A stretch of DNA of 51,037 nt from a virus: positions 1 to 51,037 of IMG/VR virus record IMGVR_UViG_3300036851_000137. One strand, given 5' to 3'. The first letter of the stretch is position 1. Each line of letters starts with the position of its first letter. Below are positions 44,216 through 51,037 of this stretch, piece by piece. The notes under the pieces are model-generated. The model was not told where the DNA came from. It worked only from the letters and a program-made list of their open reading frames with translations, and made no database searches. Position numbers and translations under genes: made by a program.

Positions 44216-46206
44216 CGGATCTGATACCTCCCGAACAGATCAACTCTCATATCCGTCGTACTCGCCGGGAAACTGGCAACCCCCATGAGGCCGCTCGCGG
44301 CTCCCGAGACAAAGGTTGGGAAGGTCCAGTCTACCGTTCCAGCCGTTCCCGCGATATGACACATAGCTTGCACCGCACCCGCCAATGACACTTTGCTGAA
44401 CAGGCTCGGAGTACAGCCCGAGTGCATGGTTGCCGGGTTGCTCGGGCTTGGTAATGCGGTACTCAGCGTAAACGTGCCCGCCGCCGTTGTGTAAGCGTTG
44501 GTATCAAATTCGTAAGACAGCTTGTATTCGGCATGGTCCCCGCGCAACCACCATCGGCCAGCCGATACGATGTTTGCCGGTACAAAGTCGCCCAGCGTCC
44601 CGAAGGACGGGGTAATCGTCCCCATCGTGAACGGGACATCCGGGAGGTCATAAAACCCATCCGTTGTCGTGTAGCACCATCCCCCGGTCGTGGCGCCACA
44701 CCCCAGCGAAACCGGCCATCCACCAAACTTATTACCGGTGATCCAGTTTCCAGCTGAATCCAGGGTTGTCTCCAAGACGACGCCTGTCTGTCCAGCGTTG
44801 GTAGTCACAGAATTGTTCTGGAAAACTAGGTTCCCGCCAGTTTGCTTAACTACCGCGATCGTTCTATTTGTGCCTCCTGTTGCAAAGTTGACATTCCGTA
44901 TCCGCGCAGTGCCGCTTGTCACCAATACACTCGCAACGTCTACGCCGGGGCTTGATATACTGCCCCCTTGGAGATTTAAAACGCCGCCGCTGACACCTAT
45001 AGCCGGCACCGCTGTTATATGATTCGGTCCAACGTTGGAGAGATTGAGCAGACCCCCCTGGACATCAATCAGGTGAGGATACGCCGGAGTAGGCCCCGCC
45101 GAACCGCTGAAGTTGCTGATCTCAAGATGATCGGTGTCTTCGATAATTAGGCTGCCGTGGTCGAGGCTGACATTCGACCACTCTCCGACCAACGCGAATG
45201 GCGCCAACGCCTCATTCAAAAACTGCGAGGAAACTGTGCGGATCGCCGTGTCATGACAGAAGATATTGGTAAACAACGAACCGTCCTGCCGACCGATATT
45301 GATGCAGTCAGTATCGCCGTCCGCCATAATCGTCATCAGGCCGAGATGCGTTCCGTTCATGCCGAATGTCCAGAAATGGAACCCGGAGATCATCGACTGA
45401 TCGGCTACGCCATCAATCCAGAGTCCTTTATTGAGCGCCGAGATTTCCAGGTTGTAGATTTGATAAATCTGATTACCAAACCCATTGGGGCTGTTCACAG
45501 TCCCGACAGCATCGCCCGCAATCCCGTCCCAGGCCCGCTCGATCCGTAGATCATTAAACGTATTCCGGCCGCCCGACCCCGCCGCCGTGCCAAGCATCAA
45601 GATGGCCGGCGGATACTTGCATCCCGGCCCACCCGTAATGCTACATCCTGTAGTAACATTTACAAATCCCGCCCGTCCGCCGGATGGCGTGGGCGGCTGG
45701 TCAAAAGTGATATACAAATCGCGAATGGTTTCTCCAACCCCATAGTGCATGGCGGTAGTTCCAAGAACGAACACGCCACGAGCGGTTGGACTGAATGTAT
45801 CTCGCACCCGAATACCTGTTAAGCCGCGCCCATCTCCGGCGAAAACCTGTGATCTGTCCAGCAGGGTTTCGTTCGTGACGTAATAAAGTCCTGCTTGAAG
45901 GCGCACCTCGGGGGCCGCACCATTGACAATGACCGCAGCCGCAAGGTTGATCGCCGTCGTGCAATCGTGCGCGATCGGCGGGGTAAGCGCGATTTCCGCC
46001 TCGGTCGTCTGACCGCCACATAGCGCATCGTAATCGACGGGGGCCACGATGTTGCCCGAACCGCCCAGCGCCTTGTTCAGCTCAGCCGCCGGCAGTGGGC
46101 AATTCGCCTCGAATGGATAGGTATTGGTTGCAGGGCAGACCGCACGGGCCGGCGATGCCAGGACCAGCAACGCAGCGGCGAGGATCGACACGGCGACATT
46201 TCTCAT
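44212..46206 (-). CDS. Right-handed beta-helix tailspike with Sec signal peptide
   Basis: 664 aa. MRNVAVSILAAALLVLASPA then RAVCP is a signal peptide. The region 80-480 follows the pectate-lyase-like beta-helix pattern: AAVIVNGAAPEVRLQAGLYY, VFAGDGRGLTGIRV, FNDLRIERAWDGIAGDAVG, YNLEISALNKGLWIDGV, ISNFSGSAG and VVKQTGGNLVFQNNSVTT. The C-terminal 150 residues are a beta-sandwich-like domain. Such spikes bind and often cleave surface polysaccharide. RBS AGGAG lies 12 nt before the ATG. A weak promoter is at 46237-46266. Confidence 0.82.
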   Translation of the reverse strand: MRNVAVSILAAALLVLASPARAVCPATNTYPFEANCPLPAAELNKALGGSGNIVAPVDYDALCGGQTTEAEIALTPPIAHDCTTAINLAAAVIVNGAAPEVRLQAGLYYVTNETLLDRSQVFAGDGRGLTGIRVRDTFSPTARGVFVLGTTAMHYGVGETIRDLYITFDQPPTPSGGRAGFVNVTTGCSITGGPGCKYPPAILMLGTAAGSGGRNTFNDLRIERAWDGIAGDAVGTVNSPNGFGNQIYQIYNLEISALNKGLWIDGVADQSMISGFHFWTFGMNGTHLGLMTIMADGDTDCINIGRQDGSLFTNIFCHDTAIRTVSSQFLNEALAPFALVGEWSNVSLDHGSLIIEDTDHLEISNFSGSAGPTPAYPHLIDVQGGLLNLSNVGPNHITAVPAIGVSGGVLNLQGGSISSPGVDVASVLVTSGTARIRNVNFATGGTNRTIAVVKQTGGNLVFQNNSVTTNAGQTGVVLETTLDSAGNWITGNKFGGWPVSLGCGATTGGWCYTTTDGFYDLPDVPFTMGTITPSFGTLGDFVPANIVSAGRWWLRGDHAEYKLSYEFDTNAYTTAAGTFTLSTALPSPSNPATMHSGCTPSLFSKVSLAGAVQAMCHIAGTAGTVDWTFPTFVSGAASGLMGVASFPASTTDMRVDLFGRYQIR

Positions 46207-46236
46207 GATCGGAAGACTCCTGTCATCGCCGAATTA

Positions 46237-46279
46237 ACCATATCGCAGGCTTGCGCCGCCGCCCAAGGCGACGTATCTA
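46237..46279. promoter_or_regulatory. Overlapping divergent promoters
   Basis: Plus strand: TTGCGC (46251-46256), 17-bp spacer, TATCTA (46274-46279), 32 bp before ATG 46311. Minus strand: TTGGGC (46266-46261), 18-bp spacer, TATGGT (46242-46237), 31 bp before the tailspike ATG. The two share the same 43 bp, so they would interfere with each other. Confidence 0.45.
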
Positions 46280-46310
46280 AAATTAAATTTACCGTTGAGC
46301 GGAGCCGCCG

Positions 46311-46490
46311 ATGATCTGGGCAGACCGAGTTGGCGTCATGTGGATGATCTTCGCCGCAATTGCCTCCCTCGGGGTCGGCAATCCGCCCTTCCGTGGCGAC
46401 GCCGTCTTCTGGATAGGCTTCGGCCCATGGATGGCGATGCGTGCCCTCGATTGGATTTTCAGCGGCGAGTTCCGACACCATTTTTGGTGA
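46311..46490 (+). CDS. 59-aa two-helix membrane protein, the only plus-strand gene among late genes
   Basis: ATG 46311 with GGAGCCGCCG. VGVMWMIFAAIASLGVG and DAVFWIGFGPWMAMRALDWI are hydrophobic segments; the tail is FSGEFRHHFW. The Trp-rich pattern resembles small phage membrane proteins that start MIWADR. The antisense frame here (46203-46481) is polar and lacks features, so the plus-strand gene is preferred. Its own promoter suggests early or lysogenic-type expression, for example exclusion. Confidence 0.7.
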   Translation: MIWADRVGVMWMIFAAIASLGVGNPPFRGDAVFWIGFGPWMAMRALDWIFSGEFRHHFW

Positions 46491-46495
46491 TCGCG

Positions 46496-48019
46496 CTAGA
46501 ATGCGCCGAACGACCGCTGCGGCTGCTGTTGGTTCGCCATCAGCCCAGGCAACAGCGCGCGCAGCATAGCCACGTCGCGGGCGTTTAGGCCATTTGCCGC
46601 CTGCTCCTGATAGAGCGGCGAGCGCTGACGAACCATCGTATCAACCCCGCGCATGTCGCGACGCGCCAGGGCGTTTTCGAGTGCCTTCGCCGCCGTGCCG
46701 ACGACGATCGGCGCGACCATTGCGGCTCCCACCTTGGGGCTCCCGGCCCCCGCCACAGCTGCTCCGCCACCCGCAGACATCGCAGAGAATAGTTGCGCGA
46801 ACCCCCCGCCGCCACCCAGGAAATTGCCAACTTTCCGAGCGGCGTTTCGCGCAGGGCCGCCCTTACGGAGACCTTCCAGCGCAGCAATCTCGGCGTCGGA
46901 GAAGCCGAACACATTTTTGTCCTGCTCCAGAAACGACGCTACTTTTTGCCGGAGTAGGTTATCAAAGTTGCGACCGGAATTTGAGGCTTCTGATCTGGCT
47001 TCGGCGCGCCCGAAGATCCCTGTATTGCCCCGGTCGAGTTCCCCGGTGAGATCGTTCGATCGCTGCGCCGCGGCCCAATTCCCTCGCGCCTGGCGATAGG
47101 TGTCCGCGACGGCCGCCACGTCTCCTGGCGTGCCCGCCAAGACGTGCTTCGGCTGGAGGTCGTCAAAAAATTTATCAATGCTACGAACAGCGAGGCCAGC
47201 AGCCTTGCGCTCCGCCTTAGGTTGGCCGAAGTCCGAACGGACCTCGTTAAGACGGACACGCATCGCCTCAATTTGAGGGATGGTAACCATCTTGATCGCG
47301 CCGGCGGGAGGAGGAGTGGCGGCATCCTTGGCGACCTCACTCAAAATATCGTATGTGACGGGCGCAGCTTTGTTGAGAATAAGGGTTTTTTGCAGGTCCG
47401 CAACGATGCCGTTCGCCATGTCGGCAACAGCCTCGGGCCTCACATCGATCTTGAAACCCTGCGCGGTTTGGTAGGCTTCTGTACCAGCATCCTTTATCTG
47501 TTTTGCCGATGGCGCCGACGCGCCTCTCATGGCGGAAATAGCCAAACCAGGAGTAAATCCGGCAGCCGCAGCAAGGCGCTCGGTGTTCTCCGATAGAGGC
47601 AGCAACTCCCTGACGGCTTGTGCCGCGCCGCCGCCTGCCGCAGATGCCGCAGCGCCCAAAGGCCCCAGAGGTAGACCAGCGACACCCCCCGTTGCCGCGT
47701 TCAACCCTATACGCCCAAGCGGCGACGTCGGCTTGTATTCCAGCACACCGGTTGCCCCGAACAGGGCGCCGCCTGGATCCGCAGAACCACTCTCGATCCG
47801 CTCAAGTGACGGACTGATCATGTGCCGCAGGGGTGCGAGCGGATCAGCGACAGCGCCAACAAACCCCGTCGCGCCGCGCACCCCCATCGTCATAGCTGCG
47901 CGAAGCGCCTGATTGAGTGCGCTTTCCTGCGGCTCAAGATTAAAGTCGGGCGGTAAATTCGATGCATCCACACGCGGGGTGGCCGGCTCAAGAACAAAGC
48001 CAGGAGGCAGATCACTCAT
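46496..48019 (-). CDS. Virion internal (ejection-type) protein
   Basis: 507 aa from ATG 48019, in an ATGA overlap with the next gene upstream. The N-terminus has a duplicated motif, LPPGFVLEPATPRVDASNLP followed by PDFNLEP. Then come Gly/Ala-rich hydrophobic stretches (ATGGVAGLPLGPLGAAASAA), a helical middle (IEAMRVRLNEVRSDFGQPKA, FDNLLRQKVASFLEQD) and another Gly/Ala segment. This composition is typical of podoviral ejection proteins that cross the cell envelope with the DNA. No enzymatic motif seen. Confidence 0.68.
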   Translation of the reverse strand: MSDLPPGFVLEPATPRVDASNLPPDFNLEPQESALNQALRAAMTMGVRGATGFVGAVADPLAPLRHMISPSLERIESGSADPGGALFGATGVLEYKPTSPLGRIGLNAATGGVAGLPLGPLGAAASAAGGGAAQAVRELLPLSENTERLAAAAGFTPGLAISAMRGASAPSAKQIKDAGTEAYQTAQGFKIDVRPEAVADMANGIVADLQKTLILNKAAPVTYDILSEVAKDAATPPPAGAIKMVTIPQIEAMRVRLNEVRSDFGQPKAERKAAGLAVRSIDKFFDDLQPKHVLAGTPGDVAAVADTYRQARGNWAAAQRSNDLTGELDRGNTGIFGRAEARSEASNSGRNFDNLLRQKVASFLEQDKNVFGFSDAEIAALEGLRKGGPARNAARKVGNFLGGGGGFAQLFSAMSAGGGAAVAGAGSPKVGAAMVAPIVVGTAAKALENALARRDMRGVDTMVRQRSPLYQEQAANGLNARDVAMLRALLPGLMANQQQPQRSFGAF

Positions 48020-50013
48020 CGCACAGGCTCCCATTTGCCGTTGCGCAGGATCAATCTCTCATTGGTACTGGGGTTGATGGCAGTCCGCCCATCCTCGATA
48101 GCAGGCACCTCATCCACATCGGAATAACGATTTTTCTCACGCCGAGCTATCGCGGCGTCAAACTGTGACCTACTAAGTTTCCCCTCTTTCACCGCCTTTT
48201 CCAGGTCAGCAGGAGCGCCATTGATGACATCCTGGAAGAGATTGGAAAGCCGCTTGAGCGTCGTTTCAAATTGCGCGCGGCTCTGCGATTGCTCAAGGCT
48301 GCCCATCGTTGATTGCAGCAGATTGATATCCCGGTCTGACACCGCACCGAGCGCAGCACCAGTCTGATTGGAGTTTCGCATTTGCGTAATGCGATCAAAC
48401 GCTGTATTTGCCTTGATCGAGTCAAGCATTAGCCGCAAATCATATGCAGCCGTACCGGGAACACCTTGAAACAAGGCCCCCTGCACGCCGGTAGACCTGA
48501 ACATTCCACCTGCGTTATTAGAGAGAGTCAGCGCCCGGCTAATATCCTGTTTCATGATATCGGCAGCCTGCTGCCGTTCCCCCTGCGCCTGCTCTCCAGC
48601 CTGTGCCGCTGGGCTGCCAGGGATCCGCTCTTGCCGGGTGCCCCCACCACCCGGCGGCGTCACCAATTGATAACCCTCTGGCGTCGGACCTATCCCAACA
48701 GGTTTCCCGAAGATGCCAGTGCCAAACGGCGTCGGCTGTGCGCTCGGAACTGTTGGTGTTGCGCCCGCCCCGAGTTGCGGTGCCGGAGCGACCCGCCCCG
48801 CCAATTCCGCGCGGGTAATCGGCCGCTCGACCATACTGCCACCAGGCAGCCGCTCGGTAACAGTCGTCACGTCAAGCGTTGCTGCAAGACGCTGCTTCTG
48901 ATCATCGTTCGCCCGATCAAGCATCGCCTGCTTCTCTTTCAGAGAAAGGTCGATGCCGCCTTGCACCTGCTTCAACTGCGTCTGCGTGAATAACTCCGGC
49001 GCGACCTTCGCCCACCCCTTCGTCGCCTCGATCGCGGCGATATACTCTGGCGACATCGAGCCGCCGGGCGCCATCTTGACGCCCTCCTCGGCCCACGTCG
49101 GCATCTTCTTGCCGAGAATGCCGTACACGTTCTCCATACTGCGGGCACGAGCAAGAGAGGCATCGTCGAGGCGTGGCATACCGCCCGCCAACCCTTGCGG
49201 CACAGCCGGCATGGACGGCGGCATACCCGGAGCAAGCGACATAGGGGCGCCGCCGACCGGCGCACCGCCGATAACGGCATCCGGCCCTCGCACGACATCG
49301 GCAGTCAGATGCTCGCCGCGCGCTAGCGCCGCCGCCAGCTTCGGATTGTATGGCGCCCACGGCTTGACGCCCTGATCAAGATACGCCGCACGCGCCACCG
49401 CATCCTGTGACTCTTTCGAGAAATCCTTGATCCCGAGCGGGGCCGCATATTGCCGCCATGTCGCGGGCTGGAACTGGTAGGCGCCAGCCGCGTGGCTGTT
49501 CCCTTTGCCCTCCCAAATCGGGAAACCGAATTCATCACGAGGTGCCCTGGAAAGGTCGGTTCCCCCGGTTCCGACATTGTAATCGTCACCGCTCTCATAT
49601 TTCCTGATCGTCGAGAATATGCCGCCGCCTGACGGATTAATGTCTGGCCCCTCTGCCGGGGACGGCCCGGCGAGTGATCCCCATGCACTCGGCGCCGCCG
49701 GCGGTGCCGCTCCGCCCGTGGTGTAAGTCGGCCCCGTGCCGCCCAACTCCACTGCCGTCTTGAACAACCCCGCCGTTGCCCGCGCCTGTTCCGCCTGCGC
49801 CTCGCGAAGCTGGTTCTCATACCGCGCATTACCGATCGCGGTCAGCGCGTTCATCAGCTCGGCGGGGCTCGACAACGGCTGCCCCTTCGGCGGCGCCACA
49901 CCTGGAATGCCAGTAGATGTCGCATTGCTCTGCGCCTTCGGCAAAATCGGGATCGTTGGTCCACCGAACATCGGCTGAACGATGTACCCGAGCATTTCGG
50001 CGAGAGAGGGCAT
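48016..50013 (-). CDS. Virion lytic transglycosylase / ejection protein
   Basis: 665 aa. Residues 125-230 carry a lysozyme-like domain: FSTIRKYESGDDYNVGTGGT with a catalytic-type Glu, FPIWEGKGNSHAAGAYQFQP then ATWRQY, and AYLDQGVKPWAPYNPKLAAA. It shares the GNSHAxGxYQFQPxTW block with the endolysin at 35601. A Pro/Gly linker region precedes a helical C-terminal part (GALFQGVPGTAAYDLRLMLD, QSRAQFETTLKRLSNLFQDV). It would open the peptidoglycan locally during DNA entry. ATGA overlap with the 46496 gene. Confidence 0.8.
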   Translation of the reverse strand: MPSLAEMLGYIVQPMFGGPTIPILPKAQSNATSTGIPGVAPPKGQPLSSPAELMNALTAIGNARYENQLREAQAEQARATAGLFKTAVELGGTGPTYTTGGAAPPAAPSAWGSLAGPSPAEGPDINPSGGGIFSTIRKYESGDDYNVGTGGTDLSRAPRDEFGFPIWEGKGNSHAAGAYQFQPATWRQYAAPLGIKDFSKESQDAVARAAYLDQGVKPWAPYNPKLAAALARGEHLTADVVRGPDAVIGGAPVGGAPMSLAPGMPPSMPAVPQGLAGGMPRLDDASLARARSMENVYGILGKKMPTWAEEGVKMAPGGSMSPEYIAAIEATKGWAKVAPELFTQTQLKQVQGGIDLSLKEKQAMLDRANDDQKQRLAATLDVTTVTERLPGGSMVERPITRAELAGRVAPAPQLGAGATPTVPSAQPTPFGTGIFGKPVGIGPTPEGYQLVTPPGGGGTRQERIPGSPAAQAGEQAQGERQQAADIMKQDISRALTLSNNAGGMFRSTGVQGALFQGVPGTAAYDLRLMLDSIKANTAFDRITQMRNSNQTGAALGAVSDRDINLLQSTMGSLEQSQSRAQFETTLKRLSNLFQDVINGAPADLEKAVKEGKLSRSQFDAAIARREKNRYSDVDEVPAIEDGRTAINPSTNERLILRNGKWEPVR

Positions 50014-50025
50014 CGGCGTTATCCC

Positions 50026-51037
50026 CTAAGCCGTCGCGCGGCCGTAATCAACGACCTTCATCCCGGCGAGATGCCCGAACGCCGGCGGCAGCGTCGCCAC
50101 AGCCTCGGGATGCACGTCCTCAACCTCATCCGCCATCACACCAATATGCTTCATCTCGCCAGGATCATCCTTGTAGCGGTAAGAGTAGACCATCAACCCG
50201 TTATCAAGCTTCCCGACCTTGCGAATATCGTCCTTCATCCGCCGATCGGAGCCTCCGAACAATCCGAACAGCGACGACAACACCCCGACACCCTGCCCAA
50301 TCTGACTGAGTGGGGAAGCGGACGGCGGAGCAAAATACGGCTGCGTCAATTGCGAGTTGCCGCCATAATTGCCGCTCACCGCGCCGAGGTACTGATTGAG
50401 TTTCTGGTAAGGCAACTCCTGCCCAAAATTCCACCGGGCAACGGCATCGTTAATCGCCTGCTGTTGCCATTGTTGATGAGCGCCACCCGCAGCGAGTTGC
50501 CGATCATAAGGCGCATAGGCTGCCGCATCCGTCGCTGGAGCCAATGCGAGCGCTCGCAGCATATCGTTCGTGTCACCGGCCCACGTCGTTTGCAGCCCCG
50601 TCCCAGCCGCCTGTCGTCTCTGTCCACTTTGCTGAGCCGCCGCGATCTGGTTCTGCTCTTCCTGCTGCTGTTGAGCGAACAGCAACGGCGCCAGCGCCGA
50701 CGTAGCACCCGCCGCCGTTGCGCGTGCTGCCTCCGGACTCGACAGTGTACCACCACTGATGAATTTTGATTGTATGCCCGGCACCACCCGCGATATCACG
50801 CTCTGGCTTAACGCATCGGTATAAGGATTTCCCGCGCCCCCAAGCCGCTCGCCGCTCATATATGATTTTAACGCCTGCCCTTCCGGGCTTGCATCAGATG
50901 CCAATGAGCCGAACGTCGCGTATGCCGGATTATATTTGAACCAGTCGCCACGGAGAAGCCCGGCACTCGTATTGCTAGCAATTCCCGGTAGAGCGTCTTG
51001 CTCCGGCCGCATCATTATATCTGTGGCAGCTAACTGT
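50026..51037 (-). CDS. Virion protein with C-terminal intramolecular chaperone domain (5' end outside window)
   Basis: At least 337 codons; the frame is open to the window edge (QLAATD precedes the ATG at 51015), so the true start is probably outside. The N-terminal part is Gln/Ala-rich (QQQQEEQNQIAAAQQSGQRR). The C-terminal 80 residues, SDRRMKDDIRKVGKLDNGLM, VYSYRYKDDPGEMKHIGVMA and DEVEDVHPEAV, match the peptidase-S74/endosialidase chaperone domain, which trimerises fibres and cuts itself off. The catalytic Ser of SDRR is present. Probably a stem, needle or fibre protein. Confidence 0.78.
   Translation of the reverse strand, partial: QLAATDIMMRPEQDALPGIASNTSAGLLRGDWFKYNPAYATFGSLASDASPEGQALKSYMSGERLGGAGNPYTDALSQSVISRVVPGIQSKFISGGTLSSPEAARATAAGATSALAPLLFAQQQQEEQNQIAAAQQSGQRRQAAGTGLQTTWAGDTNDMLRALALAPATDAAAYAPYDRQLAAGGAHQQWQQQAINDAVARWNFGQELPYQKLNQYLGAVSGNYGGNSQLTQPYFAPPSASPLSQIGQGVGVLSSLFGLFGGSDRRMKDDIRKVGKLDNGLMVYSYRYKDDPGEMKHIGVMADEVEDVHPEAVATLPPAFGHLAGMKVVDYGRATA

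Noticed and set aside
46203-46481. 92-aa frame on the minus strand
   Set aside because: Polar, no motif, antisense to a clear membrane protein with its own ribosome site and promoter.

Overview
The window is a section of a tailed double-stranded DNA phage genome, probably a podovirus, given the N4-gp56-type capsid start, P22-type portal, ejection proteins and tailspikes with no tape measure or tail tube. The small-gene families (GapR/DUF2312-like, YqaJ+ERF, W-P-I-x-APKDG, WTPGPW, DUF5565 ligase), the high GC content and the consensus-like sigma-70 promoters suggest an alphaproteobacterial host. That host assignment is inference. Both ends are truncated: the left edge cuts the major capsid gene and the right edge cuts a virion protein. 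No integrase, partition gene, tRNA or CRISPR array was seen.

Layout. 1-14.9 kb (minus strand): head and packaging genes read capsid <- scaffold <- portal <- a chain of very small genes <- intein-bearing large terminase <- small terminase. Upstream of these are a D5 helicase and a separate primase-polymerase ORF, a YqaJ exonuclease with an ERF annealing protein, and a Cro/YdaS-like regulator. 15.0-19.2 kb (plus): early accessory operon with many small proteins, a secreted nuclease and a truncated polynucleotide kinase-phosphatase, fired by a near-consensus promoter divergent from the replication genes. 19.3-22.8 kb (minus): VRR-NUC nuclease, HNH homing endonuclease, a frameshifted PAPS-reductase-like gene, a GNAT protein and an RHH repressor. 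22.9-24.3 kb (plus): two conserved phage proteins of unknown function. 24.3-29.6 kb (minus): two DNA methyltransferases, a GapR-like protein, an RNA ligase and a second Cro-like regulator facing three evenly spaced operators. 29.8-32.7 kb (plus): second accessory operon with an HNH endonuclease. 32.8-38.8 kb (minus): an Acb2-type anti-CBASS homologue invaded by a LAGLIDADG gene, holin-like and lysozyme genes, and a dense set of small membrane proteins and lipoproteins. 38.8-46.2 kb (minus): tail fibre and tailspike-like proteins, several with N-terminal export signals. 46.5-51.0 kb (minus): ejection and virion proteins, one with a transglycosylase domain and one with a C-terminal chaperone domain.

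How it works together. Replication would use primase-polymerase plus D5 helicase, with YqaJ/ERF recombination. DNA is modified by two beta-type methyltransferases. RNA damage may be repaired by the PNK-type phosphatase and the DUF5565 ligase, and cyclic-nucleotide immunity may be blocked by the Acb2 homologue. Two divergent control regions (about 15.0 and 29.7 kb) and two RHH repressor regions (22.8 and 36.9 kb) look like the main switches. Four homing-type elements (a terminase intein, a LAGLIDADG ORF and two HNH ORFs) sit in or beside core genes.
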